Positions 1 through 15,300 of a stretch of DNA of 64,000 nucleotides are shown piece by piece. The stretch is from Glandiceps talaboti (Eukaryota > Hemichordata > Enteropneusta > Spengelidae). Location: positions 2,402,001 through 2,466,000 of the forward strand of contig NC_135565.1 of assembly GCF_964340395.1 (NCBI RefSeq), read 5' to 3'. The position numbers were made by a program, and so were the translations under genes. The notes beneath the pieces are model-generated. The model was not told where the DNA came from. It worked only from the letters and a program-made list of their open reading frames with translations, and did not search any database. Numbering within the stretch: position 1 is the stretch's first letter; every line of letters starts with the position of its first letter.

Positions 1-3000
1 TGTAGATATCTAAATATCAGTTATGACTTGTTCTATTTCCTACAACCTGTAGATATCTAAATATCAGCTATGACTTGTTCTATTTCCTACAACCTGTAGA
101 TATCTAAATATCAGTTATGACTTGTTCTATTTCCTACAACCTGTAGATATCTAAATATCAGCTATGACTTGTTCTATTTCCTACAATCTGTAGACATCTA
201 AATATCAGTTATGACTTGTTCTATTTCCTACAACCTGTAGATATCTAAATATCAGCTATGACTTGTTCTATTTCCTACAATCTGTAGACATCTAAATATC
301 AGTTATGACTTGTTCTATTTCCTACAACCTGTAGATATCTAAATATCAGCTATGACTTGTTCTATTTCCTACAACCTGTAGATATCTAAATATCAGCTAT
401 GACTTGTTCTATTTCCTACAACCTGTAGACATCTAAATATCAGTTATGACTTGTTCTATTTCCTACAATCTGTAGACATCTAAATATCAGTTATGACTTG
501 TTCTATTTCCTACAACCTGTAGATATCTAAATATCAGCTATGACTTGTTCTATTTCCTACAACCTGTAGATATATAAATATCAGTTATGACTTGTTCTAT
601 TTCCTACAACCTGTAGATATCTAAATATCAGTTATGACTTGTTCTATTTCCTACAACCTGTAGATATATAAATATCAGTTATGACTTGTTCTATTTCCTA
701 CAACCTGTAGATATCTAAATATCAGCTATGACTTGTTCTATTTCCTACAACCTGTAGACATCTAAGTATCAGCTATGACTTGTTCTATTTCCTACAACCT
801 GTAGATATCTAAATATCAGCTATGACTTGTTCTATTTCCTACAACCTGTAGACATCTAAATATCAGTTATGACTTGTTCTATTTCCTACAACCTGTAGAC
901 ATCTAAATATCAGCTATGACTTGTTCTATTTCCTACAACCTGTAGATATCTAAATATCAGCTATGACTTGTTCTATTTCCTACAACCTGTAGATATCTAA
1001 GTATCAGTTATGACTTGTTCTATTTCCTACAACCTGTAGACATCTAAATATCAGTTATGGCTTGTTCTATTTCCTACAACCTGTAGATATCTAAGTATCA
1101 GTTATGACTTGTTCTATTTCCTACAACCTGTAGATATCTAAGTATCAGTTATGACTTGTTCTATTTCCTACAACCTGTAGACATCTAAATATCAGTTATG
1201 ACTTGTTCTATTTCCTACAACCTGTAGATATCTAAATATCAGCTATGACTTGTTCTATTTCCTACAACCTGTAGATATCTAAGTATCAGTTATGACTTGT
1301 TCTATTTCCTACAACCTGTAGATATCTAAATATCAGCTATGACTTGTTCTATTTCCTACAACCTGTAGATATCTAAGTATCAGCTATGACTTGTTCTATT
1401 TCCTACAACCTGTAGACATCTAAATATCAGCTGTGACTTGTTCTATTTCCTACAACCTGTAGATATCTAAATATCAGCTATGACTTGTTCTATTTCCTTC
1501 AACCTGTAGATATCTAAATATCAGTTATGACTTGTTCTATTTCCTACAACCTGTAGATATCTAAGTATCAGTTATGACTTGTTCTATTTCCTACAACCTG
1601 TAGACATCTAAATATCAGCTATGACTTGTTCTATTTCCTACAACCTGTAGATATCTAAGTATCAGTTATGACTTGTTCTATTTCCTACAACCTGTAGATA
1701 TCTAAATATCAGCTATGACTTGTTCTATTTCCTACAACCTGTAGATATCTAAATATCAGTTATGACTTGTTCTATTTCCTACAACCTGTAGACATCTAAA
1801 TATCAGCTATGACTTGTTCTATTTCCTACAACCTGTAGATATCTAAATATCAGCTATGACTTGTTCTATTTCCTACAACCTGTAGACATCTAAGTACCAG
1901 CTATGACTTGTTCTATTTCCTACAACCTGTAGATATCTAAATATCAGCTATGACTTGTTCTATTTCCTACAACCTGTAGACATCTAAATATCAGCTATGA
2001 CTTGTTCTATTTCCTACAACCTGTAGATATCTAAATATCAGCTATGACTTGTTCTATTTCCTACAACCTGTAGACATCTAAATATCAGCTGTGACTTGTT
2101 CTATTTCCTACAACCTGTAGACATCTAAATATCAGCTATGACTTGTTCTATTTCCTACAACCTGTAGATATCTAAATATCAGCTATGACTTGTTCTATTT
2201 CCTACAACCTGTAGATATCTAAATATCAGTTATGACTTGTTCTATTTCCTACAACCTGTAGACATCTAAATATCAGCTATGACTTGTTCTATTTCCTACA
2301 ACCTGTAGACATCTAAATATCAGCTATGACTTGTTCTATTTCCTACAACCTGTAGATATCTAAATATCAGTTATGACTTGTTCTATTTCCTACAACCTGT
2401 AGATATCTAAATATCAGCTATGACTTGTTCTATTTCCTACAACCTGTAGACATCTAAATATCAGTTATGACTTGTTCTATTTCCTACAACCTGTAGATAT
2501 CTAAATATCAGCTATGACTTGTTCTATTTCCTACAACCTGTAGATATCTAAATATCAGTTATGACTTGTTCTATTTCCTACAACCTGTAGACATCTAAAT
2601 ATCAGTTATGACTTGTTCTATTTCCTACAACCTGTAGACATCTAAATATCAGCTATGACTTGTTCTATTTCCTACAACCTGTAGATATCTAAGTATCAGC
2701 TATGACTTGTTCTATTTCCTACAACCTGTAGATATCTAAATATCAGCTATGACTTGTTCTATTTCCTACAACCTGTAGATATCTAAATATCAGCTATGAC
2801 TTGTTCTATTTCCTACAACCTGTAGACATCTAAATATCAGTTGTGACTTGTTCTATTTCCTACAACCTGTAGATATCTAAATATCAGCTATGACTTGTTC
2901 TATTTCCTACAACCTGTAGATATCTAAATATCAGCTATGACTTGTTCTATTTCCTACAACCTGTAGATATCTAAATATCAGCTATGACTTGTTCTATTTC

Positions 3001-6000
3001 CTACAACCTGTAGACATCTAAATATCAGCTATGACTTGTTCTATTTCCTACAACCTGTAGATATCTAAATATCAGCTATGACTTGTTCTATTTCCTACAA
3101 CCTGTAGATATCTAAGTATCAGCTATGACTTGTTCTATTTCCTACAACCTGTAGACATCTAAATATCAGTTATGACTTGTTCTATTTCCTACAACCTGTA
3201 GACATCTAAATATCAGTTATGACTTGTTCTATTTCCTACAACCTGTAGATATCTAAATATCAGCTATGACTTGTTCTATTTCCTACAACCTGTAGATATC
3301 TAAGTATCAGTTATGACTTGTTCTATTTCCTACAACCTGTAGATATCTAAATATCAGCTATGACTTGTTCTATTTCCTACAACCTGTAGACATCTAAATA
3401 TCAGCTATGACTTGTTCTATTTCCTACAACCTGTAGATATCTAAATATCAGCTATGACTTGTTCTATTTCCTTCAACCTGTAGATATCTAAATATCAGTT
3501 ATGACTTGTTCTATTTCCTACAACCTGTAGATATCTAAGTATCAGTTATGACTTGTTCTATTTCCTACAACCTGTAGACATCTAAATATCAGCTATGACT
3601 TGTTCTATTTCCTACAACCTGTAGACATCTAAATATCAGCTATGACTTGTTCTATTTCCTACAACCTGTAGACATCTAAATATCAGCTATGACTTGTTCT
3701 ATTTCCTACAACCTGTAGATATCTAAGTATCAGTTATGACTTGTTCTATTTCCTACAACCTGTAGATATCTAAATATCAGCTATGACTTGTTATATTTCC
3801 TACAACCTGTAGATATCTAAATATCAGCTATGACTTGTTCTATTTCCTACAACCTGTAGATATCTAAATATCAGCTATGACTTGTTCTATTTCCTACAAC
3901 CTGTAGACATCTAAATATCAGCTGTGACTTGTTCTATTTCCTACAACCTGTAGACATCTAAATATCAGCTATGACTTGTTCTATTTCCTACAACCTGTAG
4001 ATATCTAAATATCAGTTATGACTTGTTCTATTTCCTACAACCTGTAGACATGTAAGTATCAGCTATGACTTGTTCTATTTCCTACAACCTGTAGATATCT
4101 AAATATCAGCTATGACTTGTTCTATTTCCTACAACCTGTAGACATCTAAATATCAGCTATGACTTGTTCTATTTCCTACAACCTGTAGACATCTAAATAT
4201 CAGCTATGACTTGTTCTATTTCCTACAACCTGTAGATATCTAAATATCAGCTATGACTTGTTCTATTTCCTACAACCTGTAGATATCTAAATATCAGTTA
4301 TGACTTGTTCTATTTCCTACAACCTGTAGACATCTAAGTATCAGTTATGACTTGTTCTATTTCCTACAACCTGTTGACATCTAAGTATCAGCTATGACTT
4401 GTTCTATTTCCTACAACCTGTAGATATCTAAATATCAGCTATGACTTGTTCTATTTCCTACAACCTGTAGATATCTAAATATCAGCTATGACTTGTTCTA
4501 TTTCCTACAACCTGTAGATATCTAAATATCAGTTATGACTTGTTCTATTTCCTACAACCTGTAGATATCTAAATATCAGCTATGACTTGTTCTATTTCCT
4601 ACAACCTGTAGATATCTAAATATCAGTTATGACTTGTTCTATTTCCTACAACCTGTAGATATCTAAATATCAGCTATGACTTGTTCTATTTCCTACAATC
4701 TGTAGACATCTAAATATCAGTTATGACTTGTTCTATTTCCTACAACCTGTAGATATCTAAATATCAGCTATGACTTGTTCTATTTCCTACAATCTGTAGA
4801 CATCTAAATATCAGTTATGACTTGTTCTATTTCCTACAACCTGTAGATATCTAAATATCAGCTATGACTTGTTCTATTTCCTACAACCTGTAGATATCTA
4901 AATATCAGCTATGACTTGTTCTATTTCCTACAACCTGTAGACATCTAAATATCAGTTATGACTTGTTCTATTTCCTACAATCTGTAGACATCTAAATATC
5001 AGTTATGACTTGTTCTATTTCCTACAACCTGTAGATATCTAAATATCAGCTATGACTTGTTCTATTTCCTACAACCTGTAGATATATAAATATCAGTTAT
5101 GACTTGTTCTATTTCCTACAACCTGTAGATATCTAAATATCAGTTATGACTTGTTCTATTTCCTACAACCTGTAGATATATAAATATCAGTTATGACTTG
5201 TTCTATTTCCTACAACCTGTAGATATCTAAATATCAGCTATGACTTGTTCTATTTCCTACAACCTGTAGACATCTAAGTATCAGCTATGACTTGTTCTAT
5301 TTCCTACAACCTGTAGATATCTAAATATCAGCTATGACTTGTTCTATTTCCTACAACCTGTAGACATCTAAATATCAGTTATGACTTGTTCTATTTCCTA
5401 CAACCTGTAGACATCTAAATATCAGCTATGACTTGTTCTATTTCCTACAACCTGTAGATATCTAAATATCAGCTATGACTTGTTCTATTTCCTACAACCT
5501 GTAGATATCTAAGTATCAGTTATGACTTGTTCTATTTCCTACAACCTGTAGACATCTAAATATCAGTTATGGCTTGTTCTATTTCCTACAACCTGTAGAT
5601 ATCTAAGTATCAGTTATGACTTGTTCTATTTCCTACAACCTGTAGATATCTAAGTATCAGTTATGACTTGTTCTATTTCCTACAACCTGTAGACATCTAA
5701 ATATCAGTTATGACTTGTTCTATTTCCTACAACCTGTAGATATCTAAATATCAGCTATGACTTGTTCTATTTCCTACAACCTGTAGATATCTAAGTATCA
5801 GTTATGACTTGTTCTATTTCCTACAACCTGTAGATATCTAAATATCAGCTATGACTTGTTCTATTTCCTACAACCTGTAGATATCTAAGTATCAGCTATG
5901 ACTTGTTCTATTTCCTACAACCTGTAGACATCTAAATATCAGCTGTGACTTGTTCTATTTCCTACAACCTGTAGATATCTAAATATCAGCTATGACTTGT

Positions 6001-9000
6001 TCTATTTCCTTCAACCTGTAGATATCTAAATATCAGTTATGACTTGTTCTATTTCCTACAACCTGTAGATATATAAGTATCAGTTATGACTTGTTCTATT
6101 TCCTACAACCTGTAGACATCTAAATATCAGCTATGACTTGTTCTATTTCCTACAACCTGTAGATATCTAAGTATCAGTTATGACTTGTTCTATTTCCTAC
6201 AACCTGTAGATATCTAAATATCAGCTATGACTTGTTCTATTTCCTACAACCTGTAGATATCTAAATATCAGTTATGACTTGTTCTATTTCCTACAACCTG
6301 TAGATATCTAAATATCAGTTATGACTTGTTCTATTTCCTACAACCTGTAGACATCTAAATATCAGCTATGACTTGTTCTATTTCCTACAACCTGTAGATA
6401 TCTAAATATCAGCTATGACTTGTTCTATTTCCTACAACCTGTAGACATCTAAGTACCAGCTAATACTTGTTCTATTTCCTACAACCTGTAGATATCTAAA
6501 TATCAGCTATGACTTGTTCTATTTCCTACAACCTGTAGACATCTAAATATCAGCTATGACTTGTTCTATTTCCTACAACCTGTAGATATCTAAATATCAG
6601 CTATGACTTGTTCTATTTCCTACAACCTGTAGACATCTAAATATCAGCTGTGACTTGTTCTATTTCCTACAACCTGTAGACATCTAAATATCAGCTATGA
6701 CTTGTTCTATTTCCTACAACCTGTAGATATCTAAATATCAGCTATGACTTGTTCTATTTCCTACAACCTGTAGATATCTAAATATCAGTTATGACTTGTT
6801 CTATTTCCTACAACCTGTAGACATCTAAATATCAGCTATGACTTGTTCTATTTCCTACAACCTGTAGACATCTAAATATCAGCTATGACTTGTTCTATTT
6901 CCTACAACCTGTAGATATCTAAATATCAGTTATGACTTGTTCTATTTCCTACAACCTGTAGATATCTAAATATCAGCTATGACTTGTTCTATTTCCTACA
7001 ACCTGTAGACATCTAAATATCAGTTATGACTTGTTCTATTTCCTACAACCTGTAGATATCTAAATATCAGCTATGACTTGTTCTATTTCCTACAACCTGT
7101 AGATATCTAAATATCAGTTATGACTTGTTCTATTTCCTACAACCTGTAGACATCTAAATATCAGTTATGACTTGTTCTATTTCCTACAACCTGTAGACAT
7201 CTAAATATCAGCTATGACTTGTTCTATTTCCTACAACCTGTAGATATCTAAGTATCAGCTATGACTTGTTCTATTTCCTACAACCTGTAGATATCTAAAT
7301 ATCAGCTATGACTTGTTCTATTTCCTACAACCTGTAGATATCTAAATATCAGCTATGACTTGTTCTATTTCCTACAACCTGTAGACATCTAAATATCAGT
7401 TGTGACTTGTTCTATTTCCTACAACCTGTAGATATCTAAATATCAGCTATGACTTGTTCTATTTCCTACAACCTGTAGATATCTAAATATCAGCTATGAC
7501 TTGTTCTATTTCCTACAACCTGTAGATATCTAAATATCAGCTATGACTTGTTCTATTTCCTACAACCTGTAGACATCTAAATATCAGCTATGACTTGTTC
7601 TATTTCCTACAACCTGTAGATATCTAAATATCAGCTATGACTTGTTCTATTTCCTACAACCTGTAGATATCTAAGTATCAGCTATGACTTGTTCTATTTC
7701 CTACAACCTGTAGACATCTAAATATCAGTTATGACTTGTTCTATTTCCTACAACCTGTAGACATCTAAATATCAGTTATGACTTGTTCTATTTCCTACAA
7801 CCTGTAGATATCTAAATATCAGCTATGACTTGTTCTATTTCCTACAACCTGTAGATATCTAAGTATCAGTTATGACTTGTTCTATTTCCTACAACCTGTA
7901 GATATCTAAATATCAGCTATGACTTGTTCTATTTCCTACAACCTGTAGACATCTAAATATCAGCTATGACTTGTTCTATTTCCTACAACCTGTAGATATC
8001 TAAATATCAGCTATGACTTGTTCTATTTCCTACAATCTGTAGATATCTAAATATCAGCTATGACTTGTTCTATTTCCTACAACCTGTAGATATCTAAATA
8101 TCAGTTATGACTTGTTCTATTTCCTTCAACCTGTAGATATCTAAATATCAGTTATGACTTGTTCTATTTCCTACAACCTGTAGATATCTAAGTATCAGTT
8201 ATGACTTGTTCTATTTCCTACAACCTGTAGACATCTAAATATCAGCTATGACTTGTTCTATTTCCTACAACCTGTAGACATCTAAATATCAGCTATGACT
8301 TGTTCTATTTCCTACAACCTGTAGACATCTAAATATCAGCTATGACTTGTTCTATTTCCTACAACCTGTAGATATCTAAGTATCAGTTATGACTTGTTCT
8401 ATTTCCTACAACCTGTAGATATCTAAATATCAGCTATGACTTGTTATATTTCCTACAACCTGTAGATATCTAAATATCAGCTATGACTTGTTCTATTTCC
8501 TACAACCTGTAGACATCTAAATATCAGCTATGACTTGTTCTATTTCCTACAACCTGTAGATATCTAAGTATCAGTTGTGACTTGTTCTATTTCCTACAAC
8601 CTGTAGACATCTAAATATCAGCTATGACTTGTTCTATTTCCTACAACCTGTAGATATCTAAATATCAGCTATGACTTGTTCTATTTCCTACAACCTGTAG
8701 ATATCTAAATATCAGTTATGACTTGTTCTATTTCCTACAACCTGTAGACATCTAAATATCAGCTATGACTTGTTCTATTTCCTACAACCTGTAGATATCT
8801 AAATATCAGCTATGACTTGTTCTATTTCCTACAACCTGTAGATATCTAAATATCAGCTATGACTTGTTCTATTTCCTACAACCTGTAGACATCTAAGTAT
8901 CAGCTGTGACTTGTTATATTTCCTACAACCTGTAGATATCTAAATATCAGTTATGACTTGTTCTATTTCCTACAACCTGTAGACATCTAAATATCAGCTA

Positions 9001-9142
9001 TGACTTGTTCTATTTCCTACAACCTGTAGACATCTAAATATCAGCTATGACTTGTTCTATTTCCTACAACCTGTAGATATCTAAATATCAGTTATGACTT
9101 GTTCTATTTCCTACAACCTGTAGATATCATAAGTATCAGCTA
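1..9142 (-). repeat. 47-bp minisatellite, ~194 copies, in LMF2 intron 11
   Basis: Unit 47 bp with few variable sites (TATCT/CATCT, AGTT/AGCT, AAAT/AAGT). It continues past the left edge. On the LMF2 sense strand the unit contains ...TTTAG ATGTCTACAG|GTTG. A 4.5-kb block is duplicated (see findings). Confidence 0.97.
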
Positions 9143-9202
9143 AATGTGCATATTTTCTGTACAAAGCTATTAAAAAAGACAAAGAAAATGATAAATTCTT
9201 AC

Positions 9203-9316
9203 CATCAGGTTCATTTTTTAGTAATCTGTAAACCATATTAAGAAACCATTTATTATGACGAAAATCTCCCAATGCTGCAAACCACATCTGCCAATCAAGT
9301 CTGGGTTGATGAGGTG
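9203..9316 (-). CDS. LMF2: LMF2 exon 11
   Basis: Two bases, 37 codons and one base: (A)[16 protein letters not shown], then [21 protein letters not shown]. Human has [16 protein letters not shown] followed by PWFTSLVLRLLQGKEP. Acceptor ctatatag|CA, donor CCTGATG|gtaaga (phase 1). It is the last LMF2 exon in the window. The intron that follows is occupied by the 47-bp array, which runs off the left edge. Confidence 0.95.
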
Positions 9317-12300
9317 CTATATAGAAATAAATGTATAAATTTATGAAGTGTTATCATAGTAACAGATATAGAGATGTACAAGTAATGAAGTGTTACCATA
9401 GTAACAGATATAAAGATGTACAAATTATATTCAAATGGAAATTCTTCATTTTGTTGGTAAACCATAGTATTCAATTCAACTTTTATTCCAAACACAATTT
9501 GAAAATTTTGCAGGAAAATTTTGGCTGTATTCTTTGGGATTTGTCAACGGATTAACCCACTATGTAGTATAGGTGACCTTATGGATACGTGAGGCTAATA
9601 CGGCACAAGTTATGTTACCATAGTAACAGATATAAAGATGTTCAAGTTATGAAATATGAAGTATTACATAGTAACAGAAATAAAGGTGTATTAGTTGTGA
9701 AGTGTTACGTAGTAACAGAAATAAAGGTGTATTAGTTGTGAAGTGCTACATAGTAACAGAAATAAAGGTGTATTAGTTGTGAAGTGTTACGTAGTAACAG
9801 AAATAAAAGTGTATTAGTTGTGAAGTGTTACATAGTAACAGAAATAAAGGTGTATTAGTTGTGGTGTTACATAGTAACAAAAATAAAGGTGTATCAGTTG
9901 TGAAGTGTTACTTAGTAACAGAAATAAAAGTGTATTAGTTGTGAAGTGTTACATAGTAACAGATATAAAGGTGTATTAGTTGTGAAGTGTTACATAGTAA
10001 CAGAAATAAAGGTGTATTAGTTGTGAAGTGTTACATAGTAACAGATATAAAGGTGTATTAGTTGTGAAGTGCTACATAGTAACATAAATAAAGGTGTATC
10101 AGTTGTGAAGTGTTACGTAGTAACAGAAATAAAGGTGTATTAGTTGTGAAGTGTTACATAGTAACAAAAATAAAGGTGTATTAGTTGTGAAGTGTTACAT
10201 AGTAACAGAAATAAAGGTGTATTAGTTGTGAAGTGTTACATAGTAACAGATATAAAGGTGTATTAGTTGTGAAGTGCTACATAGTAACATAAATAAAGGT
10301 GTATCAGTTGTGAAGTGTTACGTAGTAACAGAAATAAAGGTGTATTAGTTGTGAAGTGTTACATAGTAACAAAAATAAAGGTGTATCAGTTGTGAAGTGT
10401 TACTTAGTAACAGAAATAAAAGTGTATTAGTTGTGAAGTGTTACATAGTAACAGATATAAAGGTGTATTAGTTGTGAAGTGTTACATAGTAAAGAAATAA
10501 AGGTGTATTAGTTGTGAAGTGTTACATAGTAACAGATATAAAGGTGTATTAGTTGTGAAGTGCTACATAGTAACAGAAATAAAGGTGTATCAGTTGTGAA
10601 GTGTTACGTAGTAACAGAAATAAAGGTGTATTAGTTGTGAAGTGTTACATAGTAACAAAAATAAAGGTGTATCAGTTGTGAAGTGTTACTTAGTAACAGA
10701 AATAAAAGTGTATTAGTTGTGAAGTGTTACATAGTAACAGATATAAAGGTGTATTAGTTGTGAAGTGTTACATAGTAACAGAAATAAAGGTGTATTAGTT
10801 GTGAAGTGTTACATAGTAACAGATATAAAGGTGTATTAGTTGTGAAGTGTTACATAGTAACAGAAATAAAGGTGTATTAGTTGTGAAGTGTTACATAGTA
10901 ACGGATATAAAGGTGTATTAGTTGTGAAGTGTTACATAGTAACGGATATAAAGGTGTATTAGTTGTGAAATGTTACATAGTAACGGATATAAAGGTGTAT
11001 TAGTTGTGAAGTGTTACTTAGTAACAGAAATAAAGGTGTATCAGTTGTGAAGTGTTACTTAGTAACAGAAATAAAAGTGTATTAGTTGTGAAGTGTTACA
11101 TAGTAACAGATATAAAGGTGTATCAGTTGTGAAGTGTTACACAGTAACAGAAATAAAGGTGTATTAGTTGTGAAATGTTACATAGTAACGGATATAAAGG
11201 TGTATCAGTTGTGAAGTGTTACACATAGTAACAGAAATAAAGGTGTATTAGTTGTGAAGTGTTACACATAGTAACAGCTGATACAAACATTCCCTCATCA
11301 ATGAGTATACATTGATCATACCTACTATGGGTGGTGCTTCACTCACATTGCCTGGCTTGTACACAAAATCATATTCCTGTCAATATCAAAAACATGTAAT
11401 GCAAGAGTCATAGTTAGCTGACAAGAAGTTTGGGACATTAAACTGTTAGACAGATTGATATAACTAGTATAATAAATGGTCTTTACATTATTTAAACCTA
11501 ACTAGTATAATAAATGGTCATCATATTATTTAAACCTAACTAGTATAATAAATGGTCATCATATTTTTTAAACCTAACTAGTATAATAAATGGTCATCAT
11601 ATTATTTAAACCTAACTAGTATAATAAATAGTCATTACATTATTTAAACCTAACTAGTATAATAAATAGTCATTACATTATTTAAACCTAACTAGTATAA
11701 TAAATAGTCATTATATTATTTAAACCTAACTAGTATAATAAATGGTCATCATATTATTTAAACCTAACTAGTATAATAAATGGTCATCATATAATTTAAA
11801 CCTAACTAGTATAATAAATGGTCATCATATTATTTAAACCTAACTAGTATAATAAATAGTCATTACATTATTTAAACCTAACTAGTATAATAAATAGTCA
11901 TTACATTTTTTAAACCTAACTAGTATAATAAATAGTCATTATATTATTTAAACCTAACTAGTATAATAAATGGTCATCATATTATTTAAACCTAACTAGT
12001 ATAATGAATAGTCATAACATTATTTAAACCTAACTAGTATAATAAATGGTCATTATATTATTTAAACCTAACTAGTATAATAAATAGTTATCATATTATT
12101 TAAACCTAACTAGTATAATAAATGGTCATCATATTATTTAAACCTAACTAGTATAATAAATGGTCATCATATTATTTAAACCTAACTAGTATAATAAATA
12201 GTCATTACATTATTTAAACCTAACTAGTATAATAAATGGTCATCATATTATTTAAACCTAACTAGTATAATGAATAGTCATTATATTATTTAAACCTAAC

Positions 12301-15300
12301 TAGTATAATAAATGGTTATCATATTATTTAAACCTAACTAGTATAATAAATGGTCATTACATTTTTTAAACCTAACTAGTATAATAAATGGTCATAACAT
12401 TATTTAAACCTAACTAGTATAATAAATGGTCATTACATTATTTAAACCTAACTAGTATAATAAATGGTCATTATATTATTTAAACCTAACTAGTATAATA
12501 AATGGTCATTATATTATTTAAACCTAACTAGTATAATGAATAGTCATTACATTATTTAAACATAACTAGTATAATAAATGGTTATCATATTATTTAAACC
12601 TAACTAGTATAATAAATGGTCATCATATTATTTAAACCTAACTAGTATAATAAATGGTCATTATATTATTTAAACCTAACTAGTATAATAAATGGTCATT
12701 ATATTATTTAAACCTAACTAGTATAATAAATGGTCATCATATTATTTAAACCTAACTAGTATAATAAATGGTCATTATATTATTTAAACCTAACTAGTAT
12801 AATAAATGGTCATTATATTATTTAAACCTAACTAGTATAATAAATGGTCATCATATTATTTAAACCTAACTAGTATAATAAATGGTCATTATATTATTTA
12901 AACCTAACTAGTATAATAAATGGTCATTATATTATTTAAACCTAACTAGTATAATAAATGGTCATCATATTATTTAAACCTAACTAGTATAATAAATGGT
13001 CATTATATTATTTAAACCTAACTAGTATAATAAATGGTCATTATATTATTTAAACCTAACTAGTATAATAAATGGTCATCATATTATTTAAACCTAACTA
13101 GTATAATAAATGGTCATTATATTATTTAAACCTAACTAGTATAATAAATGGTCATTATATTATTTAAACCTAACTAGTATAATAAATGGTCATTATATTA
13201 TTTAAACCTAACTAGTATAATAAATGATCATCATATTATTTAAACCTAACTAGTATAATAAATGGTCATCATATTATTTAAACCTAACTAGTATAATAAA
13301 TGATCATCATATTATCTAAACCTAACTAGTATAATAAATAGTCATTATATTATTTAAACATTATTTAAACCTAACTAGTATAATAAATGGTCATCATATT
13401 ATTTAAACCTAACTAGTATAATAAATGGTCATTATATTATTTAAACCTAACTAGTATAATGAATAGTCATTACATTATTTAAACCTAACTAGTATAATAA
13501 ATGGTTATTACATTATTTAAACCTAACTAGTATAATAAATGGTCATTATATTATTTAAACCTAACTAGTATAATAAATGGTTATTATATTATTTAAACCT
13601 AACTAGTATAATAAATGGTCATTATATTATTTAAACCTAACTAGTATAATAAATGGTCATCATATTATTTAAACCTAACTAGTATTATAATAAATGGTCA
13701 TCATATTATTTAAACCTAACTAGTATAATAAATGGTCATTATATTATTTAAACCTAACTAGTATAATAAATGGTCATTATATTATTTAAACCTAACTAGT
13801 ATAATAAATGGTCATCATATTATTTAAACCTAACTAGTATAATAAATGGTCATTATATTATTTAAACCTAACTAGTATAATAAATGGTCATTATATTATT
13901 TAAACCTAACTAGTATAATAAATGGTCATCATATTATTTAAACCTAACTAGTATAATAAATGGTCATTATATTATTTAAACCTAACTAGTATAATAAATG
14001 GTCATTATATTATTTAAACCTAACTAGTATAATGAATAGTCATCATATTATTTAAACCTAACTAGTATAATAAATGGTCATTATATTATTTAAACATAAC
14101 TAGTATAATAAATGGTCATTATATTATTTAAACCTAACTAGTATAATAAATGGTCATCATATTATTTAAACATAACTAGTATAATAAATGGTCATTACAT
14201 TATTTAAACATAACTAGTATAATAAATAGTTATCATATTATTTAAACCTAACTAGTATAATAAATGGTCATCATATTATTTAAACCTAACTAGTATAATA
14301 AATAGTCATTACATTATTTAAACCTAACTAGTATAATAAATGGTCATTACATTATTTAAACCTAACTAGTATAATGAATAGTCATTACATTATTTAAACC
14401 TAACTAGTATAATAAATGGTCATTATATTATTTAAACCTAACTAGTATAATAAATGGTCATTATATTATTTAAACCTAACTAGTATAATAAATGGTCATA
14501 ACATTATTTAAACCTAACTAGTATAATAAATGGTTATCATATTATTTAAACCTAACTAGTATAATAAATGGTTATCATATTATTTAAACCTAACTAGTAT
14601 AATAAATGGTTATCATATTATTTAAACCTAACTAGTATAATAAATGGTTATCATATTATTTAAACCTAACTAGTATAATAAATGGTTATCATATTATTTA
14701 AACCTAACTAGTATAATAAATGGTTATCATATTATTTAAACCTAACTAGTATAATAAATAGTCATTACATTATTTAAACCTAACTAGTATAATAAATGGT
14801 CATTACATTATTTAAACCTAACTAGTATAATAAATGGTCATCATATTATTTAAACCTAACTAGTATAATGAATAGTCATTATATTATTTAAACCTAACTA
14901 GTATAATAAATGGTCTTTACATTATTTAAACCTAACTAGTATAATAAATGGTAATTATATTATTTAAACATAACTAGTATAATAAATGGTCATTACATTA
15001 TTTAAACATAACTAGTATAATAAATGGTTATCATATTATTTAAACATAACTAGTATAATAAATAGTCATTATATTATTTAAACCTAACTAGTATAATAAA
15101 TGGTTATCATATTATTTAAACCTAACTAGTATAATAAATGGTCATCATATTATTTAAACCTAACTAGTATAATAAATGGTCATCATATTATTTAAACCTA
15201 ACTAGTATAATAAATGGTCATCATATTATTTAAACCTAACTAGTATAATAAATAGTCATTACATTATTTAAACCTAACTAGTATAATAAATGGTCATTAC

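Noticed and set aside
1-9142. CRISPR-like array
   Set aside because: Units are contiguous with no unique spacers, in a eukaryotic intron.
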